Shown here: piece by piece, positions 11,422-21,280 of the stretch
How positions within the stretch are numbered: the stretch's first letter is position 1
Layout of the letters: the number at the start of each line of letters is the position of its first letter
From: Conchocele bisecta
Lineage: Eukaryota; Mollusca; Bivalvia; Lucinida; Thyasiridae
Direction of reading: 5' to 3'
Assembly (NCBI GenBank): GCA_029237695.1
Contig: CM055271.1
Span: forward strand, 31,802,462 to 31,866,461
Length of the DNA stretch: 64,000 bases
The notes under the pieces: generated by a model
What the model was told of the DNA's origin: nothing
Database searches by the model: none
Seen by the model: only the letters and a program-made list of their open reading frames with translations
Position numbers and translations under genes: made by a program

Positions 11422-11513
11422 ATCGGAGATGAGACGGGTCAGGCGACGGCCCAGATGAACCTCGCGGACCTACAGAGTGTGCTCGGCATCTCGGCAGGCA
11501 TTATAGAGGACAG
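11422..11513 (+). CDS. GPSM2: GPSM2/LGN/Pins-type protein, end-of-TPR exon
   Basis: The exon is 92 bp, with acceptor TTGTAG before 11422 and donor GTACGT at 11514; phase 0 in, phase 2 out. It encodes IGDETGQATAQMNLADLQ followed by SVLGISAGIIEDR. This continues directly from ..LEISKE in the previous exon and matches the family's last TPR helix (VGDKxGExxAxxNLxDLQ pattern). The 10-kb intron before it is filled with repeats. A truncated second copy of its 3' half and donor lies 235 bp downstream. Confidence 0.92.
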
Positions 11514-11633
11514 GTACGTCGACATTCAGTCAACACTAGCTATGGTAACCCATTATAGGCCGATACAATTATAGAAAGTGTGAACATTTTAGAAAATAAA
11601 TTATGCTAATTTCTCTATGTCTGTTCCAAAGTA

Positions 11634-11696
11634 TATGTTGTTACCACTCATATGAACCGTCTCGACGAGACGGTTCATATGAGTGGTAACAACATA
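11634..11696. repeat. 31-bp-arm perfect hairpin (CCGTCTCG/CGAGACGG)
   Basis: TATGTTGTTACCACTCATAT pairs perfectly with its complement around a one-base centre at 11665. Sequences CTATGTCTGTTC upstream and GAACAGACATAG near 11975 form an outer inverted pair. A relative is at 29089-29165. Confidence 0.8.
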
Positions 11697-11747
11697 CACT
11701 TTTATTGAGAAATAAACAAAATAATTTTATGGAGAAATAAACAAAAT

Positions 11748-11817
11748 AATCTAGAGTGTTCTCGGCATCAAGACAGGCCTTATAGAGGACAGGTATGTCG
11801 ACATTCAGTCAACACTG
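11748..11817 (+). pseudogene. Partial echo of the GPSM exon 11422-11513 and its donor
   Basis: GAGTGTTCTCGGCATCAAGA and TTATAGAGGACAGGTATGTC, then GACATTCAGTCAACACT, repeat the 3' half of the exon, its splice donor and 25 bases of intron with few changes. No acceptor or 5' half is present, so it is not a usable exon by itself. Confidence 0.85.
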
Positions 11818-12200
11818 TTACATGTTTTCCGATATTTGGAGATCAGGCTTCAATAGATGATGCTGTGTTTATTTAATGAGTTGAATACGAAATGTGCATA
11901 AACTGGGCATAGCCTCGCTTATGACATCATCATTGTTGAAACAACATAGTGGTAACAACATATAATTTGAACAGACATAGAGAAATTAACACCACGTGCC
12001 AACATTTGTCATGTTTTCTCTTTCAAAGAACTTGAATATTGTTCTGATCGCAAGCATCTTGATTGGTGGAGATCGAGCTGTGCTACAGCTCAGGCTAAGC
12101 CAATCAAACTATTGATTGCGAATTGAGAGATAGCTGTTCTGAAACGTTGACATCTTGGCAAGATTAGGCGGCGGTGTATTGCATAATCGAATATGTCTCA

Positions 12201-12579
12201 AGAGCTCCAGATAAGCTGCGTATTTGCTTAAATACCCAATTGAAATCAGAAGTAGCGAGGATCAAAAAGCAATACAAAATTTGTGGTACATGTATCATGC
12301 TGCAGAAAACAATAAACAGACCACAAATATAGCATATTTTTCTTATTTTCCATGAAAACACATCTTGGTATTTCATTAGAATTGTCTCCTTGGAGACAAT
12401 TCTAATGAAATGCCAAGACGTGTTTTCATTCCAAAGCAAACTATTCAATAATTGCTGTCTGTTAATGTGTAAACAGTAGCGCGATTTTATTTTACCCAAT
12501 TAAAATGTTGAAACACCCAATTGCTTCAGAAATGATGGAGTGACAATACTCAATTACTAATTCCTTATCTGGAGCCCTG
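12201..12579. repeat. Family A fold-back MITE
   Basis: Family A (~390 bp) has AGAGCTCCAGATAAG / CTTATCTGGAGCCCTG ends and a central palindrome around AATTGTCTCCTTGGAGACAA. Blocks such as CAATTGGGTATTT and TTTACACATCAACAGACAGC recur in every copy. Confidence 0.85.
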
Positions 12580-12641
12580 ATGTCTTCAGTACCAGCCTGT
12601 GCTACCACATACTAGAAACACATGTAAATCATATTTGATCT

Positions 12642-12880
12642 CATATGAGACACGCCTTGTGATTTTGTACCTAAGAACATGTGCGATATTTCATGAAAAA
12701 TATTTACAAAATTTACGATATTTTCCATAAATAATGTCGGAAGTTGCCGAAATTTTCATAGCAAATGCGGAATTCAATTCCGCATTTGCTATGTAAATTT
12801 CCTCAACTTTCGACATCATTTACCGAACATATCACAGTTTCCCCAATGTTCTTAATACAAAATCACATGGCATGTTTCAA
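12642..12880. repeat. Family H fold-back MITE
   Basis: Family H has ends of the type GATTTTGTACCTAAGAACAT and GTTCTTAATACAAAATCACA. The central palindrome here is GCAAATGCGGAATTC..GAATTCCGCATTTGC-like. It lies about 100 bp upstream of the next GPSM exon. Confidence 0.8.
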
Positions 12881-12985
12881 CATGGGTTGCATAAGGTTAG
12901 CTGGTACATTCAATATTGTAGTTGACAGCTCTAGAATGATCAGAAAAGTACTAGTATCTTAACTTGTATTTTCTATGTATTTCAG

Positions 12986-13026
12986 TGATGTGAAGTTGAC
13001 CAAAGACATTACTGACGTGGGCATGT
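12986..13026 (+). CDS. GPSM2: GPSM2/LGN/Pins-type protein, 41-bp microexon of the linker
   Basis: The acceptor is TATTTCAG before 12986 and the donor GTAAGT at 13027; phase 2 in, phase 1 out. The reading is (S)DVKLTKDITDVGM(Y), with split codons at both ends. Frame compatibility with both neighbouring exons supports it. The sequence itself is a weakly conserved start of the LGN linker, so homology alone would not identify it. Skipping this 41-bp exon would shift the frame, so it should be constitutive if real. Confidence 0.72.
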
Positions 13027-13069
13027 GTAAGTTCTGTTGATTTTCTATGTCCTCAAAGAAATAGAGGAT

Positions 13070-13224
13070 ATTCATATTTTTGCAACGAATATGACACATA
13101 TGTTCATCGAGTGGTGTGAAATGTCCATATTTCACGAGTGCTTTTTGTTAGGCACTCGTGAAATATTGACATTTCACACCACTCGATGAACATATATGTC
13201 ATATTCGTTGTAAAAATATGAATA
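13070..13224. repeat. Fold-back element with ~65-bp arms
   Basis: GAATATGACACATATGTTCA..TCGAGTGGTGTGAAATG pairs with CATTTCACACCACTCGA..CATATTCGTTG around TTTTTGTTAGG. This family is not seen elsewhere in the window. Confidence 0.8.
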
Positions 13225-13652
13225 TTCTATTTATTATATACCGCTCCATGGAAATTAGCAGTTTTTTAGACTGTATACGGTAATGAATGTGTATTTGCAG
13301 CCTATTTGCGCTGTTTTCTTTCTGGTGCGCGTTATGAATATAAATAGCGGAAGTAGTCGTATTTTCACCGTGTGTTTATTTCATCGATGAGAACATGACT
13401 TTTATTTACATCGTATAACTATGTATTTCATGGGTAGGTATATAATAAATATTGTTACATGACTGCCGTTGTTTGACCATGGCTGTAGACAATGCACATT
13501 CCGGGGCCAAGTCAACACCTATGTAATGCATGTGTCTAGTGACGTTACTAGAACGCGCCGTTACGTCACTAGACTAGTTTACAACTGAAATTTTGAAATT
13601 GATGCGGCTACATCACGTGACATGTACTGCGGCCCGGATTATGTATGTGTAC
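13225..13652 (+). other. Intron sequence without recognised feature
   Basis: Nothing gene-like or repeated elsewhere in the window is visible. A short imperfect inverted pair lies around CTAGTGACGTTACTAGAACG at about 13537. Confidence 0.5.
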
Positions 13653-14052
13653 GGGGCTCCAGATAAGAAATTAGTAATTGAGTATTGTTACTCCATCATT
13701 TCTGAAGCAATTGGATATTTCAAAATTTTAATTGGGTAAAATTAAATCACACTACTGTTTACCCATCAACAAACAGCAATTATTTAATAGTTTGTTTCGA
13801 AATGAAAACACATCTTGGTATTTCATTAGAATTGTCTCCTTGGAGACAATTCTAATGAAATACCAAGATGTGTTTTCATGGAAAAATTCAAAAAATATGC
13901 TATATTTGTGGTCTGCTTATTGTTTTCTGTAGCATGATAAAGATACCACAAATTTTTCATTGCTTTTTGATACGCACTACTTCTGATTTCAATTGGGTTT
14001 TTGGCAATTTTAATTGGGTATTTAAGCAAATACGCAGCTTATCTGGAGCCCT
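13653..14052. repeat. Family A fold-back MITE
   Basis: Full-length copy in inverted orientation relative to the copy at 12201. The GGGCTCCAGATAAG and CTTATCTGGAGCCC ends and the AATTGTCTCCTTGGAGACAA palindrome centre are all intact. Confidence 0.85.
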
Positions 14053-14226
14053 GTGTGTAAATCAGCTGTTTGACTGGAGCAGATTATCAAAGTACAGAAT
14101 GTACTGCATATATGCTCAAATTGCATGATATTTCCGACGGAAATGTAACAATAACGTTCGACCATGTCCAGCCGTGGGTAAACGTTTCCCCACGGTTGGA
14201 CATTGATGATCCTTATATTATTCTAT

Positions 14227-14456
14227 ATGAGACACGCGATGCAATTTTGTACCTAGGAACATGTGCGGTATCGCATTAAAATGTTTTTACAAAATTTGCG
14301 ATATTTTCCGTAAATGACGACGTCGAAAGATGACAAAATTTTCAGTCAAATTTGTCATCTTTCGACGTCATTTATAGACAATATCACATTTTCTGTAAAT
14401 ATATTTAATGACAAATCACACGTGTTCTTAGGTACAAAATCGCATGGCGTGTCTGG
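14227..14456. repeat. Family H fold-back MITE
   Basis: It starts near GAGACACGCGATGCAATTTT and ends near ACAAAATCGCATGGCGTGTC. The centre pairs GTCGAAAGATGACAAA with TTTGTCATCTTTCGAC. Confidence 0.8.
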
Positions 14457-14491
14457 TATATGGTTATGACTGGAGAATGCCTGATGACATT

Positions 14492-14569
14492 TCGATGGTC
14501 TAGTAACATAAGGTCGTAACTGCTATGCTTTAGCATAGCAGTTACGACCTTATGTTACTAGACCATCGA
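14492..14569. repeat. Perfect 38-bp-arm hairpin with 2-nt loop
   Basis: The left arm from TCGATGGTCTAGTAACATAA to CTGCTATGCT is exactly complementary to the right arm, with loop TT at 14530-14531. No mismatch was seen. Confidence 0.9.
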
Positions 14570-14639
14570 TTTGTGATCAGTGTAGACCCAGATCAGCCTG
14601 TGCTTACGTGCAGTTTTATCAGGATCTGCACTGATCTCT

Positions 14640-15606
14640 ATCGAAATAAGAATCATGTGTAGATTGGTTAAACCCGGATCATTCAATCTGGCCGTGACAC
14701 CTTTGATTTCTGTGTAGGCGTTAAATGATCTTGGCCCCAATCAATCAATGTAGCAGTGACTCCTTCGATTTCATTGTATAATGGTTAAACCCCAATCAAT
14801 AAATCAGTCTAGCAGTGACGCCTTCGATTTCCGTGTCGATCGGTTAAACCCCAACTTATCAATCTAGCGTTAAACCCCAATCAATTACAGCACAAAAATA
14901 TTTACACAATTCCCTAACATTTGATTGGCCCGTAGCAAGTCTCTGTCCAAAATTTATATCCCAGTAAACTCCCACGCCAAACTACTTTCTACAGGTGCGC
15001 TGTCAGTGCTGTCAATGTAAACAAATGGCTACCGTCTGTCAAAATAAACACATTTTGTTGATGAATTTATTTCAAATGCTGGAATTATAAGGAATGAATG
15101 GTCTTTTTGTGTAATTTATCGGGTATATAAACTTGGAAAAGTCGCGGGAATACTGGATGAGGCCTTCCGGCCTTCGTCCAGTATTCCCGCGACTTTTCCA
15201 AGTTTATACCCTTATAAATTCCACAAAAAGGCCATTCATTCCTATAATCAATTCCCAATAAGGCACTCTTGTGGACAGTGCGATATAGTCGGCACATTGG
15301 CGTATGTAAATGCATCTGTGTGAAAGTTCTTGGTTAAAAATTAAGTTTTCGGTATACTATCGAAGACTCGGTGGGTGCGACATGCAGGCCGCGGCCATCT
15401 GGTATCTATGAAACTAGCAGTGACACCTTCGATTCCTGTATAAATTAGGTTATACCACAATTAACCAATCTAGCTGAAACACATTCAACTTTCGTGTAGA
15501 TCAATTAAACCCATCTATGTAACAGTGAAACCTTCAATTCCCGTGTAGATTGGCTAAACCCCAATCAATCAACATATCAATCAATGACACCTTGATTCGC
15601 GTGTAG
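14640..15606 (+). repeat. ~58-bp minisatellite running into a GPSM splice acceptor
   Basis: About eight to nine diverged units are anchored on GTGTAGATYGGTTAAACCCC at 14655, 14713, 14777, 14833, 15434, 15493, 15542 and 15600. Each carries GCAGTGAC.CCTTCGATTTC. A family F MITE (14887-15245) interrupts the array. The last unit, GTGTAGATCGG at about 15601, contains the acceptor AG of the exon starting at 15607. Confidence 0.85.
14887..15245. repeat. Family F fold-back MITE
   Basis: Family F starts CAGCACAAAAATATTTACAC and ends with a long hairpin (arms over 60 bp) around GACGAGGCCTTCCGGCCTTC-type sequence and GAATGAATGG / CCATTCATTC. It is inserted in the minisatellite. Confidence 0.85.
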
Positions 15607-15794
15607 ATCGGCGGGCGGGGTTGTCACGGCGACACAGTATGGAGAGGATGGAGATTATGAAGCTGACGCCCGACAAGAAGGGGGAACTCCCGACTGGCGG
15701 AGCCCGCGCCAAGATCCCCAAGGTCCAGAAGTCGGCGAGCGTTGCCTCCGACGTTGTAACTCCAGCCCAGGGCATTATGCGGGCACGTGATCAG
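15607..15794 (+). CDS. GPSM2: GPSM2/LGN/Pins-type protein, linker exon with RRHSME phospho-motif
   Basis: The exon is 188 bp, acceptor GTGTAG before 15607 and donor GTCTGT at 15795; phase 1 in, phase 0 out. It encodes (Y)RRAGLSRRHSMERMEIMKLTPDKK and then a basic, Ser/Ala-rich tail. RRHSMExMExMKLTP is the signature of the LGN/AGS3/Pins linker. The serine in RRHS (codon at 15636-15638) corresponds to the site phosphorylated by aPKC in LGN or Aurora A in Pins; phosphorylation creates a docking site for 14-3-3 or the Dlg guanylate-kinase domain. The acceptor lies inside a minisatellite unit, and this exon is more GC-rich than the flanking intron. Confidence 0.94.
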
Positions 15795-15814
15795 GTCTGT
15801 AATACACAACCGCC

Positions 15815-16195
15815 TCAGAGCTCCAGATAAGTTTTGTATCTAAAGAGTAGTATACCCCCAGATTTCAAATTCAATGCATATTTTACTTTTACAAATGTGT
15901 TCTTGATTTTCTTCCTTTATATTAAATAGGGAACAAATGATAAAAATTAAAACAAATTTAAAAATTCTCTTATTTAAGCTGCAAAAAGCAAACTGAGTTG
16001 TTTTTTGCAGCTCAACTAAGTAAGTTTCAACTGTATTACAGTATTTTCACTACTCAATTTGAATATCAATGCATATTTTCACATTGGTGTGAGTATTTTG
16101 TATCAATGCAAAGTTCTCCCACTTTTGATAATCAGTGCGTATTCTGCTAAAATATGTGCGTAAAACACGCCAATACGCACCTTATCTGGAGCACT
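15815..16195. repeat. Family B fold-back MITE
   Basis: Full-length copy only 20 bp after the exon donor. Ends CAGAGCTCCAGATAAG and CTTATCTGGAGCACTG; inner pair GCTGCAAAAAGCAAAC / TTTTTTGCAGCTC. Confidence 0.85.
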
Positions 16196-16321
16196 GCCGC
16201 CTGCATTAATTTTGCCCAGATTATCAACGTTTCTAAACATCTATTGGCAATGCTGTCGCAGTTGAGCAATTTGATTGTCTGAGCATGAGCTGTAAGCTGT
16301 TGATTTTGTATATCTTCTTAA

Positions 16322-16565
16322 GGGGACCGTTTCACTAAACTTTGTACGACTAAAATGTTCCGTAAGTGCAAACTTATGATAGTCTGTAAATGTCACATTA
16401 ACAACGTTTTCTTGTAAACAATTATTGGATTTACATGTATTGAGCATAGGCTGCATATGCAGCCTATGCTCAATACATGTAAATTCATCAATTGAAATTT
16501 CCAGACGATTCTAAATTTGCACTTACAAACATTTTAGTCGTACAAAGTTTAGTGAAACAGGCCCC
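16322..16565. repeat. Family C fold-back MITE
   Basis: Family C (~240 bp) has ends GGGGMCCGTTTCACTAAAC and GTTTAGTGAAACGGGCCCC, blocks TACGACTAAAATGTTCG, and a central palindrome around AGGCTGCATATGCAGCCT. The last is a perfect self-complement. Confidence 0.88.
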
Positions 16566-16639
16566 AGATGTTCGCTACTAAAGTTCATTAGTAACATCCT
16601 CACATTGATAACTAACCACCCATTGGTAGTCGGTGAGAC

Positions 16640-17150
16640 ATTCCCCGGCGATTGCCTTGTTATTTATAAATAGAATAAAATCTAAAAAAAACAGCAGACG
16701 CTAATTTACATTTTCCGCACTCTATGGGTTAGCACTATTTTTTATTTCCCAGAATCTCAATGGCAATGATTCTGAAGTGCTGCCATATTAAAATTGATAA
16801 ATAGGACAAAATATAAAACAACAGCAGACGATAATTTACAGTTTCCGCACTCTATGGGTTAGCAATCTTTCTTATTTCCCAGAATTTCAATGGTAATGAT
16901 TCTGAAGTGCTGCCATGTTAAAATTGATAAATAGGACAAAATATAAAAGAACAGCAGACGACAATTTACGAATCCGGCATTCTAAGGGTTAACGAGCGTT
17001 CCTTGTTTCACCAAATTTCAATTGGAAATGATTCTAACGTGCTGTCAAACCATATTCTTATTGAGATGAATAGAACAAAATATAAAACAACTGCAGACAA
17101 CAATTTTCTTTTCCCGCATTCTATGAGTTAACAATCATTTATTTCATAGA
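16640..17150 (+). repeat. ~130-bp tandem array, four units, upstream of a GPSM exon
   Basis: Units are anchored on CAGCAGACG at about 16692, 16822 and 16952, and CTGCAGACA at about 17091. Each contains TATTTCCCAGAATYTCAATG and GATTCTGAAGTGCTGCCA. Parts match family D MITEs. The CCCAGAATCTCA block resembles the acceptor of the exon at 17289. Confidence 0.75.
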
Positions 17151-17288
17151 GGATGGGCCGTGTTCTATGGGATATGACATTGGACCTTGCTGTGAAAAAT
17201 ATTTTCATAATATTTCCCACATGTAGCTCTGTCTCTATGTGACCTTAACTGTTGCTGGAACGTTAAACACTTTTTTCTTATATCACAG

Positions 17289-17469
17289 AATCTCACACCA
17301 GAGGACGATGGCTTCTTCGACCTTCTGAGTAAATTCCAAGGTCGCCGTATCGATGACCAGCGATGTAGCCTTAAAGGGTCGGAGAGCTCGGCCCAAACTC
17401 TTACACAAGCCACCATGCTGCCCAGCGTGGAAAATGGCGAACGGCCAATACTGCACCGCGAGTCCGGGG
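17289..17469 (+). CDS. GPSM2: GPSM2/LGN/Pins-type protein, GoLoco 1 exon
   Basis: The exon is 181 bp, acceptor TATCACAG before 17289 and donor GTAAGT at 17470; phase 0 in, phase 1 out. It encodes NLTPEDDGFFDLLSKFQ then GRRIDDQRCSLK: a complete GoLoco/GPR motif with the acidic FF start, the Gln-Gly centre and the catalytic-type D-Q-R triad whose Arg enters the nucleotide pocket of Galpha-i/o-GDP and blocks GDP release. About 35 polar residues follow as a spacer to the next motif. Confidence 0.95.
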
Positions 17470-18075
17470 GTAAGTAAATGTTCCGGTGACCTTGACCTTA
17501 ACCTGTGTATAACCTTGTTGTGAAACTGATATAAAGCCCCATTCAATCAGCGAATCTAATAACGACGTTAACCATTTCACCCCTAAGTAACTGGAATGGA
17601 TTTTGATATGTTAATTTTGCAGCCACAAAATTATTTTCAGCCTAGTCCATTTATGAAAATGAAAATGGGTTGCAAAAAGTGCAGATCCTGATGAGACGGC
17701 TCGTCACGAGCCGGCTCATCTGGATCTGCACTTTTTACCAATACCGCTATACAGGCCTATGGTGTTGAAAGGGTTTACATTTTTGTCTCGCCCACACTTC
17801 TGACATAGACGTCGTCATAGGTGTCGACAGTTTAGACATCCGTCAGAATGTTACGCGTCGGCTCCACATCTCGTCTGTGGAATATTTTCCCAAAACTTGG
17901 CGAGACACTCACCGGCGATCGCTTGTAATATTTTGTCAGAATCTCAATCTGTATTTGAAATTAATCACTTTGATTGGCTGAGCCCGCACTTGTTTCTCAA
18001 CTCCAGTTTTAGGACTTATTATGTCGACAACTCATTTAACCGACAACTCAATTAACAAGAATCGGTTTTCACTTT

Positions 18076-18300
18076 TAGCCCTTAAACTGCGGGAACCGAA
18101 TATTGTCGTCTGCTGTTGTTTTATAGTTTGCATTATTTGTCAATAAAAACATGGTTTGACAGCATTTTAGAATCATTTCCATTGGAAATGATTCTAAATT
18201 GCTGTCAAACCATGTTTTTGATGAGAAAATTTGAAAATATGAAATAAACAGCAGACGAAAAAATTGTACATTTGTTTCCCGCCTTTTGTTTTTGCAAGAT
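18076..18300. repeat. Family D-like fold-back MITE
   Basis: Arms GAATATTGTCGTCTGCTGTT and AACAGCAGACGAAAAAATTG, with the central palindrome AATCATTTCCATTGGAAATG. The ends differ from the main family D copies (GCGGGAACC / TTTCCCGC). Confidence 0.75.
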
Positions 18301-18768
18301 TCTCGACCAATAAATGCACAGCATTTTGTCTTTGCGACTCTCACCAATATTATGATACCACGTTTACGCGTACGATTCGGTGTTAAACTGTATCATTCCC
18401 ATGTTGAATTTTTAATAAAATAATTCCTATGCTTGTTAGTGCTCGCTCGAAATTATTATGGCACCGCAACGAGTTGTCTGTGGTATATAGTGTCTACCCT
18501 GTTCGTTCGTCTGTCGGTAGACAATTTTCCTTGTCCGGCGAACTACTTCTACAGTTTTTGGCCGATTCTCTTCATATTCGGTATACAGCCCCTACCATCA
18601 AGTGAAAAAGTGTGTAACGTAAACATGTTCGCTGTCCCACCGATCCATCTGCAGTTATGCCCCTTTTTCGACTCTGAAAATATTTTTACTCCAATCACTC
18701 ACTCAGTGATTGCTGTTTATTCATGAATGCTCAGCGGTGGCATTTAGTTTTACAAACAATTTTCTAGT

Positions 18769-18968
18769 TTTCACGCCATGTGATTTTGTACATTCGGACA
18801 TCTGCGTAATGTCATGAAATATTTGCAATATTTTCTGTGAATCCAAAGTTGACAAAATCTTCAGAGTCAACTTTTGACTTTATTTATGAAAAATATTGTA
18901 AATTTTGTAAACGTATTTAATGAAATTACGCAGATGTCCGAAAGTACAAAATCACATGACGTGTCGCA
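18769..18968. repeat. Family H fold-back MITE
   Basis: Ends CACGCCATGTGATTTTGTAC and GTACAAAATCACATGACGTG. Centre GTTGACAAAATCTTCAGAG / GTCAACTTTTGAC. Confidence 0.8.
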
Positions 18969-19009
18969 TACATGGCTGTAACTGAGGAATGGGACGTATG
19001 TGTTTTGCG

Positions 19010-19075
19010 ACCAGTGTAGATCCAGATCAGCCTGTGCATCCGCAGTCTGATCAGGATCTGCACTATTTGCCATTC
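19010..19075. repeat. GATCAG hairpin repeat
   Basis: GTAGATCCAGATCAGCCTGT pairs with the CAGTCTGATCAGGATCTGCA side. The same ~65-bp unit recurs across the window, at about 39395, 47005, 49945, 58410, 59790, 60160, 60530 and 60750. Confidence 0.75.
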
Positions 19076-19127
19076 CATCACAAAAGTCTCATATGAACTA
19101 TAAACAATATTTACAATTGCACTACAG

Positions 19128-19309
19128 GGTCCGAGGATTTCCTCGACATGGTGGCGGGTATACAGGGGTCGCGTATGAACGACCAGCGGGCCGTGTTGCC
19201 ACGGTTCCCGGGCCTCAACTCTCAGGCCGTGATCAACCAGTTCCTACGCCACCGCATGGACGACGACGTGCCTGACGACAGCTTCTTCGAGATGTTAATG
19301 CGATGTCAG
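19128..19309 (+). CDS. GPSM2: GPSM2/LGN/Pins-type protein, GoLoco 2 and first half of GoLoco 3
   Basis: The exon is 182 bp, acceptor CACTACAG before 19128 and donor GTACGT at 19310; phase 1 in, phase 0 out. GoLoco 2 reads SEDFLDMVAGIQGSRMNDQR, with Asn in place of the more usual first Asp of the D-D-Q-R block but with the key Q-R kept. A spacer (FPGLNSQAVINQFLRHRMDD) resembles the human LGN spacer between GoLoco 2 and 3. The exon ends inside GoLoco 3 at DDSFFEMLMRCQ; the G-S-R-I-D-D-Q-R half is in the next exon. Confidence 0.95.
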
Positions 19310-20493
19310 GTACGTACTGGACCTGTTTGTATGTTTTCATTCGAGTAATTGGGCTTATGACATTTGTTTTCATTCTAGCCACATACATAATTAAGTGACT
19401 CACGAGATTTGGCAGTTATTGGATTTGTTGCCGAGACGTTGATAATATCGTTGCGCGACGGGACGAGTGGCATATATCCACATACAAATCAAATAACCTT
19501 TTTATTATATACGTTGATCATTCGAAATTTATATGCGCTTCAAAAAATATACAAAATATAAATAAAAGAAACAAATTAGTGGTGATTTAGAAGGAACTAT
19601 TTCGCGAGGTGAAGCGTAGTTCCGGCACTGACCAATATGAACACACGAGACGTCAATATGGAAAAATATTGACGTCTTGCGTTGCATTGTGTTTAAATGG
19701 GAAACAAAAGTACATGCATCCATGGTATTGCATAAAATGGGCGTGCCCATGTGTAATCAAAGTACTGAACGTACTGACTGGCGGGAGACAAGTAGCCACT
19801 TGTGAATTTGCATACTCAGAAATTCCTTGTTAGAAATATATTCGATGTTGATTATTGGATGTACAATCTGCAAATTTGGAGAACTTGATCAGTTACTGGT
19901 GTTTGTAAAATACAGCCTGCTCTAAACACAAATAGGTTGATGAAGCAAAGGTGCTTTATGTCCGACTAATAAACCGTTTTACGAGGTATATTGCAGACAT
20001 ATTATGTGAAATCTTTTCAAAATTATGACTGGGCGTAGGCTTACATATGTGTACGCTGCATGAACGGCAAAATGTTTTCATGAATTTTGTTTCGCTCACC
20101 CAGAGGGTAATTTTTCGAAAATCGCCCGTAAACCAGAATATGAAAAAGAAATGGCCTTCGACGTCGCATTGCGACTGCGTGGTACACGATATGGGGGGCG
20201 TCTCAATAACAGCAATTTGTTCTCTTCAAAAGTAAAGTTGGGCATGCCAACTATTTTACAAATAATGTTGAGCATTGCCGTTGCTATTAATAACTTGCTT
20301 TCAGTTCACTCGCTGACTTTAAATGTCACCTGACTGTTGTTAATTGCGAACGCAAATTGAGCCTATTGAGACGTCCCCCGATGAACAGAGAGCCACTTCC
20401 GAAAGTAGACCCGTGCAAACGGCCAGAATCACGATCCCAATAGCGTGGAGACAGTATGTCTCCCGCCAATAAAATGGGCAAATACACAGTAAT
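19310..20493 (+). other. GPSM intron, no recognised gene or repeat
   Basis: The only structure noticed is a small hairpin GACGTCAATATGG..ATATTGACGTC at about 19637-19668. Reading frames here lack splice-compatible homology and are treated as noise. Confidence 0.5.
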
Positions 20494-20778
20494 AATTCCA
20501 GCACAAAAATATTTACACAATTCCCTAACTTTGATTGGCCCGTAGCAAGTCTCTGTCCAAAATTTATATCCCAGTAAACTCCCACGCCGAACTACTTTCC
20601 GTAACCGTGAGGCGCAGTTAAAGTAATTCTTAAGAAAACGGAAAATAAACACATTTTCTTGATGAATTTATTTCAAATGCTGGAATTATAAGGAATGAAT
20701 GGCCTTTTTGTTGAATTTATCGGGGATATAAACTTGGAAAAGTCGCAGGAATACTGGACGAGGCCTTCCGGCACATCC
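20494..20778. repeat. Family F MITE, right side truncated
   Basis: It starts CAGCACAAAAATATTTACAC and runs into the hairpin arm, but ends at GAGGCCTTCCGGCACATCCT. There the second arm is replaced by half of another fold-back element related to 27902-28222. Confidence 0.75.
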
Positions 20779-20958
20779 TGTTTCTGTGCTGCTCCAGATA
20801 TTTTTTCCCATTCACGGCACTAACCTACTATTCTATTTATCACGTCAACACCTACAAATGGCTGTAAAATGCAAAAATAGTATTGACCGGATATCAAAAA
20901 TGTTTCACGGCACCGTGTTTCACGGCACATACGCACTGTGTTGACTGGATAAACTTGT

Positions 20959-21200
20959 TTAACCCTTAGGCCGCTCTCTTATTTCTTTTGTCGTCTGCTG
21001 TTTATTTTCTATTTTCCATTTTTATCATCAAAAACATGCTTTGACAGCATAATTTTGTACATGCTTTGACAGCACTTCAGAATCATTTCCATTGGAAATG
21101 ATTCTGAAGTGCTGTCAAGCCATGTTTTTATTGAGAAATAAGGCAATATATAAAAGCAACAGCAGACGAAAATTGTTGTGAGTAGCGGTGTAAGGGTTAA
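20959..21200. repeat. Family D fold-back MITE
   Basis: Family D ends are TTAACCCTTAGRCCGCT and AGCGGTCTAAGGGTTAA. Subterminal GTCGTCTGCTGTT / AACAGCAGACGAC; centre AATCATTTCCATTGGAAATG. It ends 80 bp before the last GPSM exon. Confidence 0.85.
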
Positions 21201-21280
21201 TATACATCGCGTTAAAACCTTCACTCGTTTGATGTCCAGTAGCCAATTGTTTTGTTCATCATCTATCCGTATTTCCGCAG

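Larger units (their letters stand above)
17470..19127 (+). other. GPSM intron with several repeats
   Basis: It holds a short hairpin at about 17684-17738 (GCAGATCCTGATGAGACGG pairing across GAGCCGGCTCATC), a family D-like element, a family H element and a GATCAG hairpin. The 18430-18730 part shows no conserved coding signal; the reading frames there have no homology that I recognise. Confidence 0.6.

Noticed and set aside
11634..11696. Prokaryote-like terminator or microRNA gene
   Set aside because: It is part of a dispersed fold-back element (copy at 29089); nothing specific to a miRNA gene is visible.
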